Assembly: GCF_004210375.1 (NCBI RefSeq)
Contig: NC_134834.1
Coordinates: 9,236,922-9,300,921, forward strand
Length of the DNA: 64,000 bases
Direction: 5' to 3'
DNA from: Tachypleus tridentatus
Taxonomy: Eukaryota > Arthropoda > Merostomata > Xiphosura > Limulidae
Part shown: in pieces, positions 12,314 to 22,326 of the stretch
Position numbering within the stretch: the first letter of the stretch is position 1
How the letters are laid out: the number at the start of each line of letters is the position of its first letter
Program-made: the position numbers and the translations under genes
Notes under the pieces: model-generated
The model's database searches: none
What the model was told of the DNA's origin: nothing
What the model saw: only the letters and a program-made list of their open reading frames with translations

Positions 12314-12433
12314 GAATTTTCTCGAACTTTCTAGAATGTTGTAGAACTTACGAAAAATATCAAGAACCTTTTAGAATTTTCTAGAACATTCCATACTAAT
12401 ATATATACAGGGGCTCACCACTTCAGTTCAGTT
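12314..12433 (+). promoter_or_regulatory. Heat-shock promoter: two HSE arrays, TATA box, initiator
   Basis: GAA/TTC triplets alternate every 5 bp at 12314, 19, 24, 29, 34, 39 and 44, then 12364, 69, 74, 79, 84 and 89. That is thirteen nGAAn units in one register, of which eleven are perfect (39 reads TTG, 69 reads TTT). This is the binding pattern of heat-shock factor trimers. TATATATA follows at 12400-12407. Two overlapping TCAGTT initiators have their A at 12425 and 12430, so the TATA box starts about 30 bp before the second. The ATG of the internal gene is at 12479. The order and spacing match arthropod Hsp promoters. Site assignment is by eye; heat induction is inferred. Confidence 0.85.
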
Positions 12434-12478
12434 TTAGCTGACTTAGTGAACACGTAGACCTACCTGATTTTATCAAAG

Positions 12479-13264
12479 ATGGCATCAAGAAGCTGCAAGC
12501 ATTCTCCAGACGCATTCACTCGTCAAGATGGACTCTACTTCTGCCACAATGTATCCAGTCTGCGTGAGACAACTGGAATTGCCTGTAACCCCAACGAGTG
12601 GTGCCTCTTCACTGATAGCTCATCCAGAAGCCTCAAAGCTGTGCTGCTCCATAACGGGAATAAGTATCCGTCTCTTCTCCTGGCTCATTCGGTGTGAGCC
12701 ATTAGTGGACCTTCAGAAGGTGTTGTTCCCACCATTGCACATAAAATTGGATCTTATGAAACAATTTGTCGCAGCTCTTGATAAGGAGTCTGCAACCTTC
12801 AAGTATCTACGAGACTTCTTCCCTAAGCTGTCTGAGGCAAAGGTCAAAGCTGGTGTCTTCCTTGGACCACAAATAAAAAATATCCTGGAGTGCACAGAAT
12901 TCCCCAAGAAGCTCAGTAGGAAGGAAAAAAAGCTTGGGACAGCTCTGTCGCAGTGGTTCAGGGCTTCTTGGGCAATCACAAGGCCGAAAATTATGTGGAA
13001 CTGGTTGAGGCTCTTGTGAAGAACTACAGCAAAATGGGCAGCAGGATGTCCCTGAAAGTCCATATCCTTGATGCTCATCTTGATAAATTCAAGGAGAACA
13101 TAGGAGTATACTCAGAGGAGCAAGGCGAGCGCTTCCACCAAGATGTACTGGACTTAGAACGCCGCTACCGAGGAGCGTATAACAAACACATAACGGGAGA
13201 CTATATTTGGGGACTGATACGTGAAAGTGACAGTCGTAAATCTCGAAAAATTACTCACTTCTAA
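12479..13264 (+). pseudogene. Damaged intronless gene of a multicopy, transposon-associated hypothetical family
   Basis: Reading starts MASRSCKHSPDAF at 12479, runs to about 12695, shifts frame near REPLVDL-like sequence, shifts again in the A-run around 12930, and ends KITHF with a stop at 13264. Recognisable blocks are CLFTDSSSRSLKAVLLHNGN, VLFPPLHIKLDLMKQFV, NHKAENYVELVEALVKNY and EEQGERFHQDVLDLERRY. I recall this family as a widespread, multicopy 'uncharacterized protein' in arthropod genomes. By that memory, a segment of roughly 80 residues is missing between the HNGN block and the PPLHIK block. The function is unknown to me; conserved acidic residues would suit a transposase but this is unproven. 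The heat-shock promoter lies immediately upstream. Confidence 0.75.
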
Positions 13265-13778
13265 ACATTTTTGTGTAGCTTTAGTATAAATACATGTAAA
13301 TCTTGATTCATATGTTGTTTTATTCAGACCTTATGCAAATGAAAATATGCAAATTTGTCCGTTTTTACATAGAAAATAGGTTAATTTATAAATTTCATTA
13401 TCCAGGTCACAGAAGCAAAGTTTGAAGGGAATAATGGCCATTTTCTGTACTTTTACAACATAAGTAATTAAGAAATAACACAAACTGTCCAGGAACAAAA
13501 TTTGTGTTACATAGTGTTATTTGTGTTACATAGTATTATTAGGTTTAACTTGAAATAAACGAAAGGTAAAATTTGAAGAAAAAATAATTCTATAAAATGA
13601 GGGAAAATAAATATATCTTATAGAGCTACGTGTTTATGACCTAAGACTTATAAAGCTACGAGGAATATTAAAAGTGAAATATTGGAAAATAAAAACTGAA
13701 AACCTTCAGTGTTCTTCTAGGATATTAAATCCGGCTTTAAACTAAATACATAAATAACCAAGAAGATCATACACTCAC

Positions 13779-13887
13779 GTTTCTGGCACCTGTTTCCACA
13801 CCAACCTTGAACACAGTTACATATAAATCCTTCTGGCCATTCTAAACATGTTCCTCCATTTTCACAGGGCTGGTCTATACAAGTTAT
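13779..13887 (-). CDS. Middle exon of the secreted PAN-EGF-PAN protein: one EGF domain
   Basis: On the minus strand the acceptor (TTTTCTTCTACAG) ends at 13888 and a consensus donor (GTGAGT) starts at 13778. The 109-bp exon reads 36 codons plus one base: phase 0 at its start, phase 1 at its end. It encodes a canonical EGF module with CIDQPCENGGTC, GFICNC and GWCGNRC. Cysteines at exon residues 3, 8, 14, 23, 25 and 34 have the classic spacing. A seventh Cys (residue 30) replaces the usual small residue in the GWxGxxC turn, so one cysteine may be unpaired or bond elsewhere. No calcium-binding DxxE motif is evident. The phase fits both neighbouring exons. Confidence 0.85.
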
Positions 13888-14282
13888 CTGTAGAAGAAAA
13901 TTTGATAAGAATAATTCTACACACAGGAAATATTACAAATTTACCAACTGTGTTTCTAAACGTCACACTGATTCGCCAATGAGAAAGAGACTTATTGTTA
14001 AGTCTATCCAGTTTTCTTGACACGATATCTAAATATTGGACGGGTGGATTTTGATGAAATTTATTCAACAGGCACTAAACCTGATTAATCTCTAATGGTC
14101 ATAGGTCAAGGTCAAAAGGTTATTGGTACATAAAAATTTGTTGTAAAGAGTTTTATTTACAGTTGGTATTGCTAAATTAAGTATCAAAACAGTAGGTATA
14201 TGCTTCACTGCATGGAATCTGACACCAGATTTTTAAAATATAAGTCCACAAACTCGCCTTTCGCCCACCAGAAGACACGAAT

Positions 14283-14540
14283 CTGGCTTAGTAATTAGGG
14301 CGCTGGTCTAGTAATATACGGATCAGAAGTTCGAATCCCGTCAGCGAACATGCTCGCCCTTTCAGCCATGGGGGCAATGTAATGTAACAGTTAATCCCAT
14401 CTTTCGTTGGTAAAAGGGTGGACCAAGAGTTGACTGTAAGTGACATTGACCAGCTGTCTTCTCACTATTTTATCACTGCTAAATTAGGGACCACCAGCGC
14501 AGATCGCCCTGGAATAGCTTTACCCGAAATTCTAAAAAAA
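14283..14540 (+). mobile_element. Old, diverged tRNA-headed SINE
   Basis: The body is clear ('catgctcgccctttcagcc', 'ttggtaaaagggtgga', 'cactgctaaattaggga'), but the tRNA head is highly diverged and the copy has many substitutions. It ends in an A-rich tail near 14540. It lies in intron 1 of the PAN-EGF-PAN gene. Confidence 0.8.
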
Positions 14541-14989
14541 TAAAATCAAACCGAAGTGCATTAGAAAGGGGAGGAAGACACCCTCTGACCCTCCAGACCC
14601 ATATCGAGACTCGAGACATCAGAAGGTGAAACTGAAGACGTCACAATTGTATACTAATATCAAAAATCCGTTATCCTGTCCTTTACGAAGTATACGTTCG
14701 TTCTTGCTAATTATAAAATATACAGAAAAACAAATATCCAAAATTTCTACAAGCTCTCTTTGGGTTTGATGTTCCATTAGATCCTCAGGTCTCATCTGAT
14801 TGGAGATGCTAATTTCGGTTCAGATTAGACCCATCCCCTCTGATTCCGCCCTTGCACAAAAACAGTTAACACTATCACGTTATTGGAAGCCACAGTGTAG
14901 AGGGAATCTAAAAATCATAAAACTAAATTTTGAGTGGAGGAAACGCTGGAAGGCAGGGCTCTTCTCCAGGTCTCACCGAGGCACAAAAA

Positions 14990-16925
14990 ATTGAAATCAA
15001 CACACGATGTACCACATTCACCACAAGTAAAAAATTGAAATCAACACACGATGCACCGCATTCACTACTAGTAAAGAATTGAAATTAACACACGATGCAC
15101 CGCATTCACTACGAGTAAAAAATTGAAATCCACACACGATGCACCGCATTCACCACAAGTAAAAAATTGAAATCAACACACGATGCACCGCATTCACTAC
15201 TAGTAAAGAATTGAAATTAACACACGATGCACAGCATTCACTACTAGTAAAAAACTGAAATCAACACACGATGCACCGCATTCACTACGAGTAAAAAATT
15301 GAAATCAACACATTATGCACCGCATTCACTACAAGTAAAGAATTGAAATTAACACACGATGCACAGCATTCACTACTAGTAAAAAACTGAAATCCACACA
15401 CGATGCACCGCATTCACCACAAGTAAAAAACTGAAATCAACACATTATGCACCGCATTCACTACAAGTAAAGAATTGAAATTAACACACGATGCACAGCA
15501 TTCACTACTAGTAAAAAACTGAAATCAACACACGATGCACCGCATTCACTACGAGTAAAAAATTGAAATCAACACATTATGCACCGCATTCACTACAAGT
15601 AAAGAATTTAAATTAACACACGATGCACAGCATTCACTACTAGTAAAAAACTGAAATCCACACACGATGCACCGCATTCACCACAAGTAAAAAACTGAAA
15701 TCAACACATTATGCACCGCATTCACTACAAGTAAAGAATTGAAATTAACACACGATGCACAGCATTCACTACTAGTAAAAAACTGAAATCAACACACGAT
15801 GCACCGCATTCACTACGAGTAAAAAATTGAAATCCACACACGATGCACCGCATTCACCACAAGTAAAAAACTGAAATCAACACATTATGCACCGCATTCA
15901 CTACAAGTAAAGAATTGAAATTAACACACGATGCACCGCATTCACTACAAGTAAAACATTGAAATCAACACACGATGCACCGCATTCACTACAAGTAAAA
16001 CATTGAAATCAACACACGATGCACCGCATTCACTACAAGTAAAAAATTGAAATTAACACACAATGCACAGCATTCATTACAAGTAAAAAATTCAAATTAA
16101 CACACGATGCACAGCATTCACTACTAGTAAAAAATTCAAATTAACACACGATGCACAGCATTCACTACAAGTAAAAAATTGAAATCAACACACGATGCAC
16201 CGCATTCACTACAAGTAAAACATTGAAATCAACACACGATGCACCGCATTCACTACAAGTAAAAAATTGAAATTAACACACAATGCACAGCATTCACTAC
16301 AAGTAAAAAATTGAAATTAACACACAATGCACAGCATTCACTACAAGTAAAAAATTCAAATTAACACACAATGCACAGCATTCATTACAAGTAAAAAATT
16401 CAAATTAACACACGATGCACAGCATTCACTACTAGTAAAAAATTCAAATTAACACACGATGCACAGCATTCACTACAAGTAAAAAATTGAAATCAACACA
16501 CGATGCACCGCATTCACTACAAGTAAAACATTGAAATCAACACACGATGCACCGCATTCACTACAAGTTAAAAATTGAAATTAACACACAATGCACAGCA
16601 TTCACTACAAGTAAAAAATTCAAATTAACACACGATGCACAGCATTCACTACTAGTAAAAAATTCAAATTAACACACGATGCACAGCATTCACTACAAGT
16701 AAAAAATTGAAATCAACACACGATGCACCGCATTCACTACAAGTAAAAAAATTCAAATCAACACACGATGCACCGCATTCACTACAAGTAAAAAAATTGA
16801 AATCAACACACGATGCACCGCATTCACTACAAGTAAAAAATTGAAATCAACACACGATGCAACGCATTCACTACTAGTAAAAAATTAAAATTAACACACA
16901 ATGTACCGCATTCTCTACTAGCAAC
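14990..16925. repeat. Minisatellite, 44-bp unit, about 44 copies
   Basis: Units carry 'aagtaaaaaattgaaatca' then 'acacacgatgcaccgcatt' and 'cactac'. Variant pairs (caccg/cacag, gaaatc/caaatt, cactactagt/cactacaagt) are arranged in recurring multi-unit blocks. The array occupies most of the 3' half of intron 1 of the PAN-EGF-PAN gene. Confidence 0.96.
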
Positions 16926-17277
16926 AGAGATTCGATCAGTCCTTTTACGGGCCCGAACTGTATTATACTCAACCGAGAGAAGTGTTGTGTAATTTACATA
17001 TACCTGCATAGTCATTGGTTGACTGCATAATAGCTGTTTAAGTTTCCACACTTATTAAATCCACGAATACGTCTTTTTATATTTAGTTGTGACATTGTTT
17101 CTAAGGTTTAATTTAAAGTGTACCTGCTGTCAGTTCATAGACAGTGTTAAATTATGTTTGTTAGAACGGCTTCAGTTTTGTCTAATACCTCAGGTCATTA
17201 TCGTGTTTGGTAAAAGCTAAAAACTTATACATTTTGTGGCACAAAATGCTTGAATTTCTTTTCGCGCTGACCCTTGC

Positions 17278-17574
17278 CTTTTTAAAATATACGAGAAACC
17301 CTTCTGTGACCAGCAAGTCTGGACTTGGCCATTCCAACAGCTGACAAACCTTGGACTCAGGGTGGTAGTTAAACCCACGACAGTCGTGTCGTCCCCAGCA
17401 GTAGCGAGCACATCGCCTTTCCAGGGGCGCTTCTGTCGAATTCAAAATGTGGACCGTTTGCCTCTTGTGTAAATGGTGTTTTCCAAACACTTTCAGTTTA
17501 ATGTTTTCACACCACGTGATCGTCACGAAGATGAGGAAAAAAAGAAATAAAATATTAGGGGCGAAGAGTGACAT
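17278..17574 (-). CDS. First exon of the secreted PAN-EGF-PAN protein: signal peptide and first PAN/apple-like domain
   Basis: The ATG (17574-17572) opens a strong signal peptide (MSLFAPNILFLFFLIFVTI, residues 1 to about 21). A PAN/apple-like module follows: RRCARYCWGRHDCRGFNY, VCQLLEW and a terminal LVYFKK. Cysteines are at 22, 55, 59, 65 and 77, with a possible N-glycosylation site at NST 45-47. The domain should end at YFKK, and two donors lie there, both phase 0 and both compatible with the EGF exon. One is a GC donor (AAG|GCAAGG) giving the end used here (17278); the other is a GT donor (AGG|GTCAGC) at 17272. The assembled protein is 218 or 220 residues. The frame continues to 17182 but without domain character. 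The 5' flank is the 98-bp tandem array. Confidence 0.75.
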
Positions 17575-17577
17575 ATT

Positions 17578-20373
17578 GTTGATTGTGTAGAATACAGAAC
17601 TACGTTTTTCACACAGTGTTCACACAGTCACTCCAGATGTAGCTGATGGTTAATTACGAGCGTCTGTAGAACTAAGTTGATTGTGTAGAATACAGAACTA
17701 CGTTTTTCACACAGTGTTCACACAGTCACTCCAGATGTAGCTGATGGTTAATTACGAGCGTCTGTAGTACTAAGTTGATTGTGTAGAATACAGAACTACG
17801 TTTTTCACACAGTGTTCACACAGTCACTCCAGATGTAGCTGATGGTTAATTACGAGCGTCTGTAGAACTAAGTTGATTGTGTAGAATACAGAACTACGTT
17901 TTTCACACTGTTCACACAGTCACTCCAGATGTAACTGATGGTTAATTACGAGCGTCTATAGAACTAAGTTGATTGTGTAGAATACAGAACTACGTTTTTC
18001 ACACAGTGTTCACACAGTCACTCCAGATGTAGCTGATGGTTAATTACGAGCGTCTGTAGAACTAAGTTGATTGTGTAGAATACAGAACTACGTTTTTCAC
18101 ACAGTGTTCACACAGTCACCCAGATGTAACTGATGGTTAATTACGAGCGTCTGTAGAACTAAGTTGATTGTGTAGAATACAGAACTACGTTTTCACACAG
18201 TGTTCACACAGCCACTCCAGATGTAACTGATGGTTAATTACGAGCGTCTGTAGAACTAAGTTGATTGTGTAGAATACAGAACTACGTTTTTCACACAGTG
18301 TTCACACAGTCACCCAGATGTAGCTGATGGTTAATTACGAGCGTCTGTAGAACTAAGTTGATTGTGTAGAATACAGAACTACGTTTTTCACACAGTGTTC
18401 ACACAGTCACCCAGATGTAGCTGATGGTTAATTACGAGCGTCTGTAGAACTAAGTTGATTGTGTAGAATACAGAACTACGTTTTTCACACAGTGTTCACA
18501 CAGCCACCCAGATGTAACTGATGGTTAATTACGAGCGTCTGTAGAACTAAGTTGATTGTGTAGAATACAGAACTACGTTTTCACACAGTGTTCACACAGT
18601 CACTCCAGATGTAACTGATGGTTAATTACGAGCGTCTGTAGAACTAAGTTGATTGTGTAGAATACAGAACTACGTTTTTCACACAGTGTTCACACAGCCA
18701 CCCAGATGTAACTGATGGTTAATTACGAGCGTCTGTAGAACTAAGTTGATTGTGTAGAATACAGAACTACGTTTTTCACACAGTGTTCACACAGTCACTC
18801 CAGATGTAACTGATGGTTAATTACGAGCGTCTGTAGTACTAAGTTGATTGTGTAGAATACAGAACTACGTTTTTCACACAGTGTTCACACAGTCACTCCA
18901 GATGTAGCTGATGGTTAATTACGAGCGTCTGTAGAACTAAGTTGATTGTGTAGAATACAGAACTACGTTTTCACAGTGTTCACACAGTCACTCCAGATGT
19001 AACTGATGGTTAATTACGAGCGTCTATAGAACTAAGTTGATTGTGTAGAATACAGAACTACGTTTTTCACACAGTGTTCACACAGTCACTCCAGATGTAG
19101 CTGATGGTTAATTACGAGCGTCTGTAGAACTAAGTTGATTGTGTAGAATACAGAACTACGTTTTTCACACAGTGTTCACACAGTCACTCCAGATGTAACT
19201 GATGGTTAATTACGAGCGTCTGTAGAACTAAGTTGATTGTGTAGAATACAGAACTACGTTTTCACACAGTGTTCACACAGTCACTCCAGATGTAACTGAT
19301 GGTTAATTACGAGCGTCTGTAGAACTAAGTTGATTGTGTAGAATACAGAACTACGTTTTTCACACAGTGTTCACACAGTCACTCCAGATGTAACTGATGG
19401 TTAATTACGAGCGTCTGTAGAACTAAGTTGATTGTGTAGAATACAGAACTACGTTTTTCACACAGTGTTCACACAGCCACTCCAGATGTAACTGATGGTT
19501 AATTACGAGCGTCTGTAGAACTAAGTTGATTGTGTAGAATACAGAACTACGTTTTTCACACAGTGTTCACACAGTCACTCCAGATGTAGCTGATGGTTAA
19601 TTACTAGCGTCTGTAGTACTAAGTTGATTGTGTAGAATACAGAACTACGTTTTTCACACAGTGTTCACACAGTCACTCCAGATGTAGCTGATGGTTAATT
19701 ACGAGCGTCTGTAGAACTAAGTTGATTGTGTAGAATACAGAACTACGTTTTTCACAGTGTTCACACAGTCACTCCAGATGTAACTGATGGTTAATTACGA
19801 GCGTCTATAGAACTAAGTTGATTGTGTAGAATACAGAACTACGTTTTTCACACAGTGTTCACACAGTCACTCCAGATGTAGCTGATGGTTAATTACGAGC
19901 GTCTGTAGAACTAAGTTGATTGTGTAGAATACAGAACTACGTTTTTCACACAGTGTTCACACAGTCACTCCAGATGTAACTGATGGTTAATTACGAGCGT
20001 CTGTAGAACTAAGTTGATTGTGTAGAATACAGAACTACGTTTTTCACACAGTGTTCACACAGTCACCCAGATGTAACTGATGGTTAATTACGAGCGTCTG
20101 TAGAACTAAGTTGATTGTGTAGAATACAGAACTACGTTTTTCACACAGTGTTCACACAGTCACCCAGATGTAACTGATGGTTAATTACGAGCGTCTGTAG
20201 AACTAAGTTGATTGTGTAGAATACAGAACTACGTTTTCACACAGTGTTCACACAGTCACTCCAGATGTAACTGATGGTTAATTACGAGCGTCTGTAGAAC
20301 TAAGTTGATTGTGTAGAATACAGAACTACGTTTTTCACACAGTGTTCACACAGCCACTCCAGATGTAACTGAT
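17578..20373. repeat. Minisatellite, 98-bp unit, about 28 copies, abutting the PAN gene start codon
   Basis: The unit runs from 'gttgattgtgtagaatac' through 'agaactacgtttttcacac', 'agtgttcacacagtcac' and 'ctgatggttaattacgagc' to 'gtctgtagaactaa'. Copies differ by small indels (tcactccag/tcacccag, gtttttcac/gttttcac) and g/a in 'gta(g/a)ctgatgg'. The first unit begins 3 bp outside the ATG at 17574. The array therefore replaces or contains the 5' UTR and proximal promoter of the minus-strand PAN-EGF-PAN gene. Confidence 0.97.
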
Positions 20374-20471
20374 GATTTCAAACATCCCTAACTTAGTTTA
20401 GTTTGGTAACATCTCAGTTACATGTAACTTCAAATGGTACACTTTCGATATTTAATATTAACACCGCATGA

Positions 20472-20846
20472 GTGTTTTCACGTTGCCATATAAGTTATAG
20501 ACTGCTAGAACTTCAGTGGTGCAATTCAAGCGAACCACGTGTCTATTGTACGTCATTCCGAAACGATGTTTTGATTTTTGTTCCAAATGTCACATTCCTC
20601 TGGGCCGACTTCAAGCTGCAATTCACAGCCGGAGATAGTATAGAATCTCGCATGTCTAACGTCACGATTTATTTAACATTCTGCGATAAAATACACCCCG
20701 TGCTCAGCCTTTTGTGTCCAAGCATAAGATATTCATGGCCATGGAATAATGGAGAAGTGAAAATGAGAACTGGTCCTCAAAACTGGTCTAACTGCTTTTT
20801 GTCGGTTCCGAGTTATTTTGTACTTCGCTATAAAATAGATAGATAG
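20472..20846 (+). CDS. Possible exon(s), unrecognised; weak call
   Basis: This is one of the longer non-repetitive open frames in the window (124 codons) in AT-rich DNA. It contains possible N-glycosylation sites (two NVT, one NWS) and several cysteines. There is no domain I recognise. Possible acceptors are at 20500 (TTATAG) and 20630 (TTCACAG). A second acceptor (CTTTACAG ending about 20941) precedes a short protein-like frame beginning FGVHIKGSHEHPGSV and ending FISR-stop near 21021. A two-exon gene is possible, but the donor (GAA|GTGAAA near 20756) is weak. It may equally be chance. Confidence 0.2.
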   Translation: MFSRCHISYRLLELQWCNSSEPRVYCTSFRNDVLIFVPNVTFLWADFKLQFTAGDSIESRMSNVTIYLTFCDKIHPVLSLLCPSIRYSWPWNNGEVKMRTGPQNWSNCFLSVPSYFVLRYKIDR

Positions 20847-21209
20847 CCCCTATATTTCTTTAGGATAAGATATAGCAGTTAGTATTATCTTATAGTACAC
20901 GTAATATGATATGTGCAATATTATTCTAATGTGACTTTACAGTTTGGCGTGCATATTAAGGGTTCGCACGAACATCCTGGCTCAGTCACCGTGGGAAAAA
21001 TCGATTTCATATCAAGATGACACTTCGAGTGGATCTTTAGACTTGTTCTTCGAAATAAAATATTTAGATTTGATTTATAGTCATGTATTTACGAAGTTGT
21101 TCACGATAAACGACTTGAAGGTTTCATTGTGAATTCTAACTCCTAATCACGAAAAGAATAAACATTTATATTTCGCCATCTAGTGGCTGAGTGATAAGTT
21201 CGACGATTT

Positions 21210-21479
21210 GGTTTGGTTTGTTTTAAATTTCGCGCAAAGCTACACGAGGGCTATCTGCGCAAGCCGTCCCTAATTTTGCAGTGTAGGATTAGAGGAAAGG
21301 CAACTAGTCATCAACACCCACCGCCAACTCTTGGACTACCCTTTTACCAACGAATAGTGGGATTAACTGTAACATTATAACGCTCCCACGGCTGAAAGGA
21401 CGAGCATGTTTGGTATGACGGGGATTGCGACCCTCGGATTGCGAGTCGAGCACCTTAACCACCTGACCATGCCGGGCCG
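21210..21479 (-). mobile_element. tRNA-headed SINE, minus orientation, with target duplication
   Basis: This is a full-length copy; the head ('ccatgccgggcc' at its right end) is followed, in reverse, by body and tail. A perfect 9-bp target duplication 'cgacgattt' is present at 21201-21209 and 21480-21488. Confidence 0.94.
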
Positions 21480-21624
21480 CGACGATTTATAACTCTAAAT
21501 ATTAAGTATCAATACAGCTGTAGGCCTAGCACAGATATTATGTAACTTTGTACTTAATATTAAACAACAAAGTTTTTTTTTTAATCGATATAGATTTCCT
21601 TTTAAATAAATCCCCCCGGGAGGG

Positions 21625-21722
21625 GAGTCAGTGGGACCTTTACGAACTTAAAACAGGGTTCGATTTCCTGCGGTGAACAGACTAAAAATAGCTCATAATA
21701 AAATCAACAAAAAGACACTTCA
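21625..21722 (+). mobile_element. Fragment of the second SINE-like family
   Basis: 'cagggttcgatttcctgcgg' is a B-box-like segment followed by 'tgaacagactaaaaatagc', similar in layout to the copies at 8019 and 37261. The copy is heavily diverged. Confidence 0.35.
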
Positions 21723-22061
21723 GCTAAAAATGGACAACGCTGTATTTCGCTATTAAGCCTAATCATTCTTAAACGATTTCTCCCAGAACAATATAAATAA
21801 TACAAAAGCTGAGAAGCATATCTGAACTTCGTTCTTTATATGCTTGAGAAGTTTTGGAGTTTTAAGAAAATTTTGAACCATTAGTCGAGAAAAACTCTTA
21901 TGTCTGCTTATAACTGAACCGAATGTCACCAATCCTGGCGTGTACTATATGGACTCCTAGGGTGTGACATGGGGAGTTAACGTTCGTTCGAACCTGATAG
22001 CAAGTGGTTAAAGGACTTATTAGAAATTCTAGTTTTATCAGTGGCATGTGAAGAGAAAGGT

Positions 22062-22182
22062 TTGATTGTTTTTGTTATTCACAAAGCAACACAAAGGGCT
22101 ATCTGTGCTCCGCCCAACTCAGTTGTCGAAAGGCTGTTTATAGCAACTAAGTCCAAAGACCAACCGCTGTGCCACTGAGGAG
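22062..22182 (-). mobile_element. Second SINE-like family, minus orientation
   Basis: The tail 'tttttgttattcacaaagc' and body 'gggctatctgtgctccgccc' lead to a tRNA-like head that, in reverse, starts 'cctcagtggcacagcggt'. It shares 'gggctatctg' with the main SINE body, so the two families may have exchanged or share a 3' half. Confidence 0.65.
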
Positions 22183-22326
22183 GGAACAAAAGGTTTATGA
22201 AAACAATGGATTACAACGAAACATATAGGTTCTGATTTAATTATGTTGAAGCGGATACATTCAGTACGGATATTCTACGGATTCGTTTTCAGGTGTGAAG
22301 AATTGAGCGTAAACTTTGTTCGTAGT

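Larger units (their letters stand above)
12118..13516 (+). mobile_element. DNA-transposon-like element with about 150-bp inverted repeats and one internal gene
   Basis: The left end (from 12118, 'cactatgtaaca') and the right end (to 13516, 'tgttacatagtg') are inverted copies of one another over about 150 bp. Shared blocks include 'gttcctggacag', 'cttcaa', 'gtgacctggataatgaaat' and their complements. The left copy carries an extra block of about 11 bp. Between them lie a heat-shock promoter and one intronless, damaged gene on the plus strand. The target duplication is unclear: the right end shows a second 'gtgttacatag' to 13533, followed by 'tattatt', and the left flank ends 'tatta'. I cannot assign the superfamily. 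The element sits in intron 2 of the PAN-EGF-PAN gene, transcribed in the opposite direction. Confidence 0.7.
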
